Assembly: GCA_039183635.1 (NCBI GenBank)
Contig: JBCDBL010000066.1
Location: 1 to 24,083, forward strand
Direction of reading: 5' to 3'
Source: JBCDBL01 sp039183635
GTDB taxonomy: Bacteria; Pseudomonadota; Alphaproteobacteria; Caulobacterales; Parvularculaceae
Length of the DNA: 24,083 nucleotides
A program made the translations under genes and the position numbers. Under the pieces are notes generated by a model. The model ran no database searches. It saw only the letters and a program-made list of their open reading frames with translations, and was not told where the DNA came from. Shown here piece after piece: positions 8,901 through 16,132 of this stretch; position 1 is the first letter of the stretch, and every line of letters starts with the position of its first letter.

Positions 8901-9423
8901 AATCATCGCGTTTGGCGAGAGAGGCTGCGACGTCTTCGGGGCGGCGCAGGGCGATGGCGAAAGCACTTTTGCCGCCTGCCGTTTTTGCGGCCTTTAACCA
9001 AAAGGGCGATAGACGGGACAATCGCGGATCTTTCAGTAAAACCGGGGCAGGCGCGTTCATATAGGATTGTAAAAGATGAACGGCTTTTTCCTGAAGATCC
9101 TCTAGGGACGGCGCTACAAGAGTGTGTGTACTGATCGATGAGGGGTCATGCCAGTAGCTTTCAAGCCGCTCAAAAATTTTATCATTTAAATTGACAACCT
9201 CAGCGCTTTCCCAGAACCCTTGGGTGTTGTCCGCGGCGGCGGGCAGGAGATCCTCCGGCAAAGTCAGGCCGCAGGCTTGCATGGCGCCGGCTATGGCGGA
9301 CGTGCCGCTGCGATGCATGCCTAAAACAAAGATGAATTTCACAGCCGCTGAGCGTATTGAGGCCTCATCTATGATCTCATCGCCCTCTTCGCGCGCATCT
9401 ATGGCGTCAAATCTGTCATGCAT
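5974..9423 (-). CDS. Sulfotransferase / coiled coil / double GT2 glycosyltransferase fusion
   Basis: 1149 residues. Order: a sulfotransferase domain (about 29-225; P-loop MHRSGTS 36-42, KDPR 131-134, RRPEDVAASL 160-169); a charged coiled coil rich in Glu, Lys and Gln (about 296-372); a beta-rich segment (about 410-525) with LRFDPMDTPGAFQIGSL, which I cannot assign; GT2 domain 1 (about 601-840; VIMPTYN, DHDD 693-696, SQDYDLALR 776-784); GT2 domain 2 (about 860-1130; ILIPTRD, FVNNDIE 948-954, NDVDLCLK 1060-1067), the last resembling rhamnosyltransferase-like GT2 enzymes. Both GT2 domains keep acidic metal-binding motifs. The protein probably adds two sugars and a sulfate to a growing glycan on the cytoplasmic face; acceptors are unknown. 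It is divergent from the next gene (249-nt gap). The sulfotransferase domain is paralogous to that ending the 9673-11712 product. Confidence 0.9.
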   Translation of the reverse strand: MHDRFDAIDAREEGDEIIDEASIRSAAVKFIFVLGMHRSGTSAIAGAMQACGLTLPEDLLPAAADNTQGFWESAEVVNLNDKIFERLESYWHDPSSISTHTLVAPSLEDLQEKAVHLLQSYMNAPAPVLLKDPRLSRLSPFWLKAAKTAGGKSAFAIALRRPEDVAASLAKRDDFSADKSFALWLRYTLEAERHTREQDRVFINYENLLRCPVEEIRRANNALGLTTPDAAQNDITEYVVDRPQREPTSFETDTPEMVSAVWGAMSNAPTSPQTAALCDNVYNEIETPRFPSSAVLFEQKRHLKHRGDIITTQIESIEKQRQIIEQNKRTIKANTDEIEQKKSYIEKISSQLDNTLNALDSQKRHVDRLTSGMRGFAIRGIDKSQRALAHIRHIIWKRRFEYSLEPLKSVEEQDARYFSLDQDPQMRLASTQQGFPSGWVAVSYDPLQSPSVLRPRLYADDGQGWTERWSARLASAASGAGRTEETFCRLPDIVYGLRFDPMDTPGAFQIGSLNIREISHIELFIGLARKKIESRKAHNLKLTDYIGWIWRRLREGGLTHIKHKLVDQGDSNSYEAWINAFHDLSDEDGQAILKDIETLKKRPLISVIMPTYNTPPQYLRQAIDSVKRQLYSDWELCISDDCSTDPQTRELLQLYENSDPRIKIHWRTQNGGISQTNNSAIAIAKGEYCAFLDHDDELTPHALYMIARAVEDNDCADIIYTDSDNITETGHRFDPFFKPDWNYDLLLAFNYFNHLTAYRTQIIKDVGGFKSEYDGSQDYDLALRAIEKAHKDGIIHVPHILYHWRVLSTSFSKTQKQEAVDAGQKALQSHFDRIGGGAEIEPCPRTEIFHKARFTFDNEPPLVSILIPTRDQLNLLYRCVDSILKKTTGVDYEILIINNQSKEQDTLTYFDEIQKKTNVRVINFNNPFNFSAINNFAADHAHGNILAFVNNDIEVITPNWLEEMTKHAMRPDIGAVGAKLYYEDETIQHGGVICGIGANGKDAIAGHAHRHFPKNAKGYFWRLLVTHQVSAVTAACMVMRKTIFDEAGGFDAEHLPIAYNDVDLCLKIRALGYANLWTPDAELYHFESKSRGADTFGDKKVRLQNDVTFMREKWGDDVLLDPYYNPNLTLNTEDFALAFPPRAHCPWRT

Positions 9424-9672
9424 GAATGGGACTCGTTGTTCTTATACATTTCCCACGCCGTCTTCCCCCGCTAGGCGTCCATTACACTTACGCGCGCCTC
9501 GATATGCTTGCAAACACGCAGCGCAGTTCCCTTATCCGTTGAAGCTTCTCGGTCTGGAGCAAGCCAAGACACACTGCGGTCTTTACAAGCCTCTCTTTCT
9601 CACAGATGACATAATATTCTATTGAAAAACGGCTGCGTTATAACGTGTTGACGTATCCTAAGGGCCGAATGA
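9424..9672. promoter_or_regulatory. Divergent intergenic region between the two glycan fusion genes
   Basis: These 249 nt separate two start codons facing away from each other, so promoters for both genes must lie here. The AT-rich stretch around 9608-9645 (ACATAATATTCTATTGAAAA) is the likeliest promoter area, but no -35/-10 pair is convincing. No RNA gene, repeat or terminator is evident. Confidence 0.4.
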
Positions 9673-11712
9673 ATGCCGACGACAAAGTATAAAGCGCCGA
9701 AGCTTAGCGTTATTTTGAACGTGTACAATATGGCGCGCGAAGCGCCGCGCACATTGTACACGTTGCGCCCTCAAGGTCAGCGTCTTTTGGCGCCGGGCGA
9801 TTATGAAGTTCTGGTCGTCGACAACGGCTCGCCTGCACCATTTGAAATGCCCCCAGAACGGGAGTCGGAGGGTGTGTTTCGCCTTATACGCGTGGATGAT
9901 GCAAAATCATCCCCCGTTTGCGCAATGAATGCGGCTGTGCGCGAAAGCCGAGGGGCGGCGGTGGCGATCATGATCGACGGCGCGCGCATGGCCTCTCCAG
10001 GCCTTCTTGGCCGAGGCGTGCAAGCTCTCAATCTCCATGATCGCACAGTGGTTGCTTCCCTTGGTTGGCACCTTGGGAATGAGGTGCAATTCGAAGCCGT
10101 GAAAAGTGGTTACAACCAAGATGTGGAAGACCGGCTGTTGAAAACCGTCGACTGGCGCGCCGATGGTTATAAATTATTCGACATTTCCGTTCTCGCGGCG
10201 TCCTCAGCTGACGGTTATTTTGAACCTCTTGCAGAGAGCAATGCGTTGTTCATGTCCCGCGCCCTTTGGGACGAGTTGGGCGGATTTGACGAGCGATTTG
10301 ATGCGCCCGGCGGCGGGTTGGCGAATCTTGATCTTTATAAACGAGCGTGTGAGGCGACCGGCGTGCAACCTGTAACGCTGGTTGGGGAGGGAACGTTTCA
10401 TCAATTCCATGGCGGCGTTGCGGCGAACTCTCCAGAACCGCGTTATGACTTTCATGCTCAATATGAACGTATTCACGGCGGTCCCTACATAAAGCCCGAG
10501 GTTGCTCCAATTGTTTTTGGAGAGCCTGGCGCCGCCTTGTCGGACCTGAGCGTTTCGGCCGTGCGGTCTTTGGACAAACGCGCGGCGTTAAAGGTTGTGG
10601 AACCGACGCACGGTCAACCCGTAACATCAAACGACAGAACAGCGTTTATCATTCTTGGAATGCATCGCAGCGGCACGTCCGCGTTGACGCGCATGATGCA
10701 AGCCGCTGGCGCCCGTTTGTCTCCGGATCTTTACGAAGGAAAAGAGGGCAATAATCCCCTTGGCTTTTACGAATCCCGTGAAGCTGTAGACATTAACGAC
10801 ACATTGTTCGCCGACATTCATACAACATGGTTTGATACGGCGGCCTTGCCGCTGGATTGGCTCAGCTCGCCTGAGGCGAAGACGGCGCAAGATCGTGTCG
10901 AAAGTTTGCTGTCCGACCATTTTGCGGATGCGCCTTTATTCGCCGCCAAAGACCCCAGATTGTGCAGAACGCTGCCTGTTTGGAAGGAGGCGCTGTCTGC
11001 GTTTGCGGGGCGGATCGTCTATGTTCTGATGGCGCGGGACCCAAGCGAAATCGCGGCTTCGCTTCATGCCCGAGATGGTTTGCCTACAGAAAAAACAAAC
11101 TGGTTGACCCTTCGCCATATGCTGGAGGCCGAAGCGCATACCCGGGGCGCTGAGCGAATCTTTTTAACCTATGACGAGCTTTGCGCAGACCCGGTTGCTG
11201 TTTACGAAAGGCTCAAAGCCGCTGCTGCGGACAGCTGGCCGGTGTTGGACGCTGACGGCGTAAATCGTATTCGGGCCGCCGTAGATGTAAAGCAGCGCAA
11301 ATTCGTACAGCTCGCCGCATCTGAAGACAGGCTGTCAGCGCGTTGGGCGGCCAAGGTCTATGACATTTTCAAGCAAGAGGCCTGTCAAAGCGGTTTTCGT
11401 CCAGAACCGTTGAGGGATGTTGGCGCGGTTGCAAGCGCGCTCGCCCAGGCTGATGCGGTTTATGCGCCTGTTCTGATTGAGTATCGCTGGATGTTCAATG
11501 AAAAAGAAAACAAGATAAAATCCATGGTGCAGGAAATGCGCAGCGCTGCTCGGTTTTCCGCCCATCACGCTAAGGGGGGGGCGCAATATCGCATCGGACC
11601 GGGGTTAGATGTGCGCAACTTAATGCGCAAAGTGCTGCGCCGTTTAATATCTGCGCCGCAAACGCTGCGCGCCCGCTGGTCCGGCGCCTTTTCGAACCGA
11701 AAGAACATTTAA
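9673..11712 (+). CDS. GT2 glycosyltransferase-sulfotransferase fusion
   Basis: 679 residues; AAGGG (9660-9664) lies 8 nt before the ATG. Residues about 10-260 are a GT2 domain (LSVILNVYNM, YEVLVVDNGS, GGFDERFDAPGGG, GEGTFHQFHGG). The usual DXD position reads IMIDGARM (99-106), keeping only the first Asp. Residues about 322-580 are a sulfotransferase domain (LGMHRSGTSAL 328-338, KDPR 426-429, ARDPSEIAASLHARD 454-468), close to the N-terminal domain of the 5974-9423 product but at the opposite end of its protein. The C-terminal 80 residues are basic and helical and may associate with membrane or partners. It probably attaches a sugar and sulfates it or its neighbour. Its stop is 1 nt before the next ATG, implying translational coupling with the methyltransferase-like gene. 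Confidence 0.9.
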   Translation: MPTTKYKAPKLSVILNVYNMAREAPRTLYTLRPQGQRLLAPGDYEVLVVDNGSPAPFEMPPERESEGVFRLIRVDDAKSSPVCAMNAAVRESRGAAVAIMIDGARMASPGLLGRGVQALNLHDRTVVASLGWHLGNEVQFEAVKSGYNQDVEDRLLKTVDWRADGYKLFDISVLAASSADGYFEPLAESNALFMSRALWDELGGFDERFDAPGGGLANLDLYKRACEATGVQPVTLVGEGTFHQFHGGVAANSPEPRYDFHAQYERIHGGPYIKPEVAPIVFGEPGAALSDLSVSAVRSLDKRAALKVVEPTHGQPVTSNDRTAFIILGMHRSGTSALTRMMQAAGARLSPDLYEGKEGNNPLGFYESREAVDINDTLFADIHTTWFDTAALPLDWLSSPEAKTAQDRVESLLSDHFADAPLFAAKDPRLCRTLPVWKEALSAFAGRIVYVLMARDPSEIAASLHARDGLPTEKTNWLTLRHMLEAEAHTRGAERIFLTYDELCADPVAVYERLKAAAADSWPVLDADGVNRIRAAVDVKQRKFVQLAASEDRLSARWAAKVYDIFKQEACQSGFRPEPLRDVGAVASALAQADAVYAPVLIEYRWMFNEKENKIKSMVQEMRSAARFSAHHAKGGAQYRIGPGLDVRNLMRKVLRRLISAPQTLRARWSGAFSNRKNI

Positions 11713-11713
11713 T

Positions 11714-12535
11714 ATGAATCAGTTTTGGCCGAGATTTATTCGCCCGATGGCCGATGCGGCGGATGTGAAATCGATTGTGGAAATCGGCTCCGAATACGCC
11801 CTTGGGACGCGACAGGTTGCGAACTACGCCTTAGAGAAAGGTGGCGTTGTCCATGCCATCGATCCTGCACCGTCATGTAATGTCGAGGATTTAAAAAAAA
11901 CGTATGGTGAAGCCTTGATCTTCCATGAAGCTTTAAGCCTTGAGGCGTTGCCGAAGATCGGTGCGTTCGATCTTGCGCTTATCGACGGCGATCATAATTG
12001 GTACACAGTATATCATGAGTTAAAAGCCATTGCGGAAAATCACGCCGGACTTCCTGAGGAGGCGTTTCCGATGTTGTTTTTCCATGACACCGGTTGGCCT
12101 TATGGACGCCGCGATCTTTACTACGATATTGACACCATTCCCGAAGCGTACCGACACCCCACGCAACGGGCGGGGATTATTCCGGGCGAAGCCGAACTTG
12201 TGGACGGTCAGGGCCTTAATCCTGATCTTTTACATGCTGTCCACGAAGGCGGGGCGCGTAATGGCGTCAGGACGGCGATCGATGATTTCATCGAAGAAAG
12301 CAAGATCGCGTTTGATTGCTTGTTTATGCCGATGCTGTTTGGCTTCGGTATCGTGATCGCTCGGGCGCGCCTTGAGAAAAACCCCGGCCTTTGGAAAATG
12401 TTCAACTACTGGGGCAGTGCGGAGGGGTTGACGGAAGCATCTTACATTGCAGAGCATTTCCGCAATGTGTGCAATGTCAAACTGCAGGCGGCGGAAAGAG
12501 AGAATAAGAAGCTGAAAGAAAATAGATCTGTATAG
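11714..12535 (+). CDS. Class I SAM methyltransferase-like protein
   Basis: 273 residues. A Rossmann-type N-terminus with motif I-like IVEIGSEYALGTRQV (21-35), an acidic end of strand 2 (HAIDPAP 47-53), ALIDGDHNWYTVYHEL (88-103) and LFFHDTGWPYGRRDLYYD (121-138) points to the Methyltransf_24-like group, often linked to glycan O-methylation. The glycine-rich loop is less regular than usual, so activity is inferred. The C-terminus is a charged helix (about 250-273). It follows the GT2-sulfotransferase gene by 1 nt. The minus-strand protein at 15269-16096 is clearly paralogous, sharing DGDHNW, WPYGRRDLYYD and the NGV...T segment. The target could be a sugar hydroxyl or an attached group. Confidence 0.75.
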   Translation: MNQFWPRFIRPMADAADVKSIVEIGSEYALGTRQVANYALEKGGVVHAIDPAPSCNVEDLKKTYGEALIFHEALSLEALPKIGAFDLALIDGDHNWYTVYHELKAIAENHAGLPEEAFPMLFFHDTGWPYGRRDLYYDIDTIPEAYRHPTQRAGIIPGEAELVDGQGLNPDLLHAVHEGGARNGVRTAIDDFIEESKIAFDCLFMPMLFGFGIVIARARLEKNPGLWKMFNYWGSAEGLTEASYIAEHFRNVCNVKLQAAERENKKLKENRSV

Positions 12536-12780
12536 TAATTATATTAAGAGCTCTGGCGTTTTGGATCTAGTATATGCACTAGTGGATCAAGCCTTGCATT
12601 GGGCCCTGGAACAATCTGTGCCGAATTTCTTTAAGAGCCTCAGTGTCAGGATAATTTGATCCAGTACAAAAATACTAGAACGCGTTGCAGGTGATGTGGA
12701 TCGCACGAAGGTCGTCTCACGTGCTCAAAACAAAGGCTCTAGATATGCCGATGGCCGGCTAACAAAGCATGCAATTGGCT
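12536..12780. other. Intergenic gap between convergent glycan operons
   Basis: This 245-nt gap separates two converging stop codons. It contains a long imperfect inverted repeat (listed separately), but no ORF with a plausible start and no T-tailed hairpin. Confidence 0.6.
12567..12678. repeat. Imperfect inverted repeat with about 65-nt spacer
   Basis: The left arm (12567-12590) starts CTAGTAT and ends TGGATCAA; the right arm (12656-12678) starts TTGATCCA and ends ATACTAG. The outer 7 bp and inner 8 bp of the arms are exact complements, with a mismatched middle of 9 versus 8 nt. The left arm is itself partly palindromic (CTAGT/ACTAG). It could be a bidirectional stem-loop, a remnant of a small mobile element, or a scar of the inverted duplication suggested by the flanking genes. 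Confidence 0.5.
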
Positions 12781-13509
12781 CTAGCCAGACATTTTTGCCA
12801 GAACATCGTTCAATGCGCCGTATGCTTTGACCTTTCCCTCCTCCAACCACAATGCGCTCGTGCAAAACCGTTTAATGAGGCCGACCGAATGAGAGGCGAC
12901 GAACAGCGTCCCCGTTCGTTCGATAAAGCTTTCAAACCGGGTGCTGGCTTTTTCCATAAACCGTTGATCGCCGCCGCCGATAAGCTCGTCCATGACCAAT
13001 ATATCCGGGGTGTAGGCGGTGGAGATTGCAAAGGCGAGCCGCAGCGTCATGCCTGCCGAATAGGTGCGCACCGGTCGGCGGATGGCGTCGCCAAGCTCCG
13101 TAAAAGCGACGATGTCGTCTGTTTTTTGTTGGATGTCGTCAATGGACGCCCCAAGGGCCAGGGAGCGTATGAAAATATTCTCGTAGCCTGATGCTTCGCC
13201 GTCAAAACCCATCATAGGGTTGAGGAGGGAAAAGACGTCGCCCGTCGTCTCAATTCGCCCTTGTGTGGGCGTATAAATACCTGAAATGACGCGCAGAAAG
13301 GTGGTCTTGCCCGATCCGTTGGCGCCGACCACGGCCACTCGGTCGCCTTGGCTGAAATTGATCGTAATGTTGTTAAGGGCGCGGAAGGCTTTTTCAGAGG
13401 AGTCGCGTTGGAACCGCGTTGTTTTCAACAGCCAGGAGCGCGTCAGATCGATCGTCCCGCCATCCAGCGGATAATCAAGACAGACATTCTCCAAAGTCAC
13501 GCGCCCCAT
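12781..13509 (-). CDS. Polysaccharide ABC exporter, ATP-binding protein (Wzt/KpsT-like)
   Basis: 242 residues. The frame is open upstream to 13872, but that part lies antiphase within the permease gene; the start chosen (MGRVTLENV) is 5 nt after the permease stop, preceded by a GGGTGA sequence. Walker A is GANGSGKT (62-69), the ABC signature YSAGM (150-154), Walker B DILVMDE (169-175) and the switch His is in ASHS (207). The N-terminal extension (about 18-42) before FRALNNITINF is typical of O-antigen, capsule and teichoic-acid exporters. There is no C-terminal carbohydrate-binding domain as in long Wzt proteins, so it is the short KpsT-like form. With the permease it should drive export of a lipid-linked glycan across the inner membrane. 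Confidence 0.92.
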   Translation of the reverse strand: MGRVTLENVCLDYPLDGGTIDLTRSWLLKTTRFQRDSSEKAFRALNNITINFSQGDRVAVVGANGSGKTTFLRVISGIYTPTQGRIETTGDVFSLLNPMMGFDGEASGYENIFIRSLALGASIDDIQQKTDDIVAFTELGDAIRRPVRTYSAGMTLRLAFAISTAYTPDILVMDELIGGGDQRFMEKASTRFESFIERTGTLFVASHSVGLIKRFCTSALWLEEGKVKAYGALNDVLAKMSG

Positions 13510-13514
13510 CTTTT

Positions 13515-14324
13515 TCACCCAAGCCAAAAGACGATTTTGCGCCGCCAGGCGACATAGGCTGCAAGCCCTGCAGCGGCGTTCGCCAGGGTGACGCCGCCGA
13601 CAATCATCCACGACAAAGCGCGCGGCCATTCGCCGAGCAGGGGCGCGCGGACGATTTCTATAAAATGCGTCAGCGGGTTGATGTCGGCGAGGGTTCCGCG
13701 GGCGCCCACTTGATCCGGCGTCCACAAAATCGGCGTTACGAAAAACGCCAGACGCAGGACGCTGTTGATCAGCTCCGGCAGGTCGCGGTTGCGCGTGGAC
13801 AACGCGCCAAGAAGCAGGGAGGCGAAATACCCATTGACGAATATTATGATCAGGCTTGCCGGCAGGACCCAAGCCGCCATGGCGAGCTCCCCGACAAGGG
13901 CGCCGATAACGATAATGAGCAAAACGGCGTTTATGGCGAAAACGAAAAGATTACGCACTACTGTTCGCCAGGCGTAGACCGTAAGCGGCAGCGTATAACT
14001 TTTTATCATGGACTCAGACGATAAAAATGTGCTCGCCCCTTCGGCGATTAGACCCTGGATTAATTGCCATGTGATAAACCCGCAAGCCAGATAGGGCGTG
14101 TATGCATAAATATCGACGCTGAAGATTTCACCATAGACATACGAGATCGCCAGGATGAAGGCGGCGTTGCCAACCAGAGCCCATAAAGGCCCCAGCAGCG
14201 ATCGGCGATATCGGCGGCGCAAATCGTTCCACGCCAGCAATATCCAGAACCGCCAATATTGCAGGGCGGGATCTGGAAAGCTGTAAAAATGCGCTCTGGT
14301 TGGGTTTTGTTCCGCCATCGCCAT
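13515..14324 (-). CDS. Polysaccharide ABC exporter, permease (Wzm/KpsM-like, ABC2 type)
   Basis: 269 residues with about six hydrophobic segments (roughly 45-66, 76-96, 122-146, 150-175, 188-202, 236-258). The cytoplasmic N-terminus with LAWNDLRRRYRRSLLGPLWAL (30-50) is the hallmark of ABC2 permeases for O-antigen, capsule and teichoic-acid export. It sits in the inner membrane and pairs with the ATPase encoded 5 nt downstream. The start is one of two nearby ATGs (MAMAEQ); the second, 6 nt in, is equally possible. It follows the GT2 gene by 18 nt in the same operon. The glycan carried is presumably the product of the sulfotransferase, GT2 and methyltransferase-like genes around it. Confidence 0.92.
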   Translation of the reverse strand: MAMAEQNPTRAHFYSFPDPALQYWRFWILLAWNDLRRRYRRSLLGPLWALVGNAAFILAISYVYGEIFSVDIYAYTPYLACGFITWQLIQGLIAEGASTFLSSESMIKSYTLPLTVYAWRTVVRNLFVFAINAVLLIIVIGALVGELAMAAWVLPASLIIIFVNGYFASLLLGALSTRNRDLPELINSVLRLAFFVTPILWTPDQVGARGTLADINPLTHFIEIVRAPLLGEWPRALSWMIVGGVTLANAAAGLAAYVAWRRKIVFWLG

Positions 14325-14342
14325 ATCAAACCAGTCCCCGCA

Positions 14343-15269
14343 TCAACCGAGAACATCTTCTATTGCAGCGGGGATTGGCATATGCCCGATATACTCCACC
14401 GGCACATTAGGCGCCTGGAATAGTTTTCCGCGTATATCTTCATACTGTTTGCGATAAGCGGACAACTTGTTTTGTAACGTGGCTCTGGAAATGTTTGTCG
14501 TTGTGCCGCCATGGACCTGATGGAACGTGCCCTCTCCAATCATGCAAACTGACGTCGCACCACCCTGGGTGAGGGCGCGGTCGTAAAGGTCCGGGTTTAA
14601 AAAGCCCCCGCCAGGCAGGTCGAACCGCTCGTCGCAGCCGCCGATATTCTCAAAGTGCTTGCGATATAGAAACAGGCAATTGCCCTCAAACTTACGCATA
14701 AACCAGCTGCGCTCCGTCTGGCCGATGATCTGTCCGATTTTGAACAGACGGTAGCCGTCCTCCGGCCAGTTGATGGAGGCCAGAAGCGCGTCCTCGGCCT
14801 CTTGGTTATACCCTTCGAACACCGTCTGGCTTTGCTGGCCTGGCCCTAAAAAGAAGTAATGGGGGGCGACGACGGGGTTTTTATAGATGCGAAATGCAAA
14901 GTCGGCGTAATGCAAGATGCCTGGGGTCAGGATGTGGGCGCCGTCGATCATGATGCAAACGATATCGCCTGTGGATGCTTCAACGGCGCGGTTTATGGCG
15001 TTCGCAGGAGAGGGGTGGGCGTCCTCAATATACATATGCCGGAATTGCGGGCCGAGATGGGACAGAAGGCTGTCCTCCACAGGTTCCGACGAGCCGTTGT
15101 CGACGACGATAACCTCATAGTCGAGGTGGTCTACGCCCCATTGATATGCTTTTGTCAAGGAATGCAGTGTACGGTGCGCTTCCCGTCGCATATTGTACAT
15201 GATGACGATAATCGACATGCGCCGCCCGAACATGCGGCGTGTCGCTTTATGGAGCGCGGTCCGGAACAT
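14343..15269 (-). CDS. GT2-family glycosyltransferase
   Basis: 308 residues, one GT2 domain (about 18-260): SIIVIMYNMRREAHRTL (19-35), YEVIVVDNGSSEP (51-63), CIMIDGAHILTPG (105-117), GGCDERFDLPGGGF (210-223), GEGTFHQVHGGTTTN (245-259). It belongs to the same subfamily as the N-terminal half of the 9673-11712 product, sharing the YNM...R.L opening, the DGA form of the DXD site, GYNQ and EGTFHQ-HGG, but has no sulfotransferase domain. The ATG overlaps the stop of the upstream methyltransferase-like gene by 1 nt, so translation is coupled. Residue 18 (MSII) is a possible internal start. It likely transfers a sugar to the exported glycan from the cytoplasmic side; donor and acceptor are unknown. 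Confidence 0.88.
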   Translation of the reverse strand: MFRTALHKATRRMFGRRMSIIVIMYNMRREAHRTLHSLTKAYQWGVDHLDYEVIVVDNGSSEPVEDSLLSHLGPQFRHMYIEDAHPSPANAINRAVEASTGDIVCIMIDGAHILTPGILHYADFAFRIYKNPVVAPHYFFLGPGQQSQTVFEGYNQEAEDALLASINWPEDGYRLFKIGQIIGQTERSWFMRKFEGNCLFLYRKHFENIGGCDERFDLPGGGFLNPDLYDRALTQGGATSVCMIGEGTFHQVHGGTTTNISRATLQNKLSAYRKQYEDIRGKLFQAPNVPVEYIGHMPIPAAIEDVLG

Positions 15270-16096
15270 TAGCGGTCTTTTTCATAGGCGGCGAGTTTCG
15301 CCTCGGCGTTTTTCAGCTTGAGCGCCAGATCATGCTCCCGCTCCATGCCTGAACAGCGCACCGCCTCTATACGTTCAAGGATATTGTAAAGCGACCCGGC
15401 GCTCATCAAATCTTCGATGGCTTTTGCAACATGGGGCTGCGCCCTCAACCGTTCCGTTGCAGCGACAATTGCAAGACCGAAATAGGCCGGAATGCGCGTT
15501 ACCTGCAAATCAAGCAGGCTGCCGGCGACATAATCCTCAAGAGCGGTGAGGACGCCGTTTTTCTCCCCGCCTTCAGCGCAGGCGTTGTCGAAATGGGAGT
15601 TCAGACCGCCGTCCTCGTCAAGCTCTGAACGCCAAAGACGTATACCGGCCTTCTTGAACGGCTGGCGGGCCGGCTCGGGGATGCGGCTGACATCGTAATA
15701 GAGATCCCTGCGGCCATAGGGCCAGCACACATCGTGCAGGAACAATACCGGAAAATCCTGCGCGGAAGGGTGCTTTTGTTCGATGGCTTGCAGCTCGTTA
15801 TACACTGTGTGCCAATTATGATCGCCGTCTATAAGGGCGGCTTCGAAGGTCGGCAATGCCGGCAAAACGTCAAGGCTTGCGCCTTGGTGGAAGACGAGCG
15901 CGTCGCCGAATTCGTCCTGCAGCGTTTTCGGATCGAAGCGCGGCGCAGGGTCGATTGCATGAATAACGGCGCCTTCCCCACACGCTTCGAGAACTTTGCG
16001 TGTGTTGCCGCCGGACAGAGCGCCGATCTCAACAATGCTGCGCGGGGCGAGCGCCCGTATCACCGGTTCTATGGCGACGTCCCATAAAGGCTGCAT
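15269..16096 (-). CDS. Class I SAM methyltransferase-like protein (second copy)
   Basis: 275 residues. Motif I is IVEIGALSGGNTRKV (21-35), a better SAM-binding loop than in its paralogue at 11714-12535. HAIDPAP (46-52), ALIDGDHNWHTVYNEL (87-102) and LFLHDVCWPYGRRDLYYD (118-135) match that paralogue almost residue for residue. The C-terminal 25-30 residues form a charged helix, likely a coiled coil. By analogy it may O-methylate the glycan or modify a precursor; this is inferred from fold and context. A weak AGGAT precedes the start. It leads the tightly packed run of methyltransferase, GT2, permease and ATPase, and may be co-transcribed with the SDR gene 36 nt upstream. Confidence 0.78.
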   Translation of the reverse strand: MQPLWDVAIEPVIRALAPRSIVEIGALSGGNTRKVLEACGEGAVIHAIDPAPRFDPKTLQDEFGDALVFHQGASLDVLPALPTFEAALIDGDHNWHTVYNELQAIEQKHPSAQDFPVLFLHDVCWPYGRRDLYYDVSRIPEPARQPFKKAGIRLWRSELDEDGGLNSHFDNACAEGGEKNGVLTALEDYVAGSLLDLQVTRIPAYFGLAIVAATERLRAQPHVAKAIEDLMSAGSLYNILERIEAVRCSGMEREHDLALKLKNAEAKLAAYEKDR

Positions 16097-16132
16097 AGCG
16101 ATCCTATCCGTGTAAGCCGCAGGCTGCTTAAA

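Noticed and set aside
13510..13872. Upstream extension of the ABC ATPase frame to 363 residues
   Set aside because: The extra 121 residues lie antiphase within the well-supported permease gene and look like random Arg/Pro-rich translation; MGRVTLENV at 13509 has the right spacing and family start.
13419..14024. 201-codon plus-strand ORF opposite the permease and ATPase
   Set aside because: Rich in Arg, Gln and Asp with no motif; antisense to two clear ABC transporter genes.
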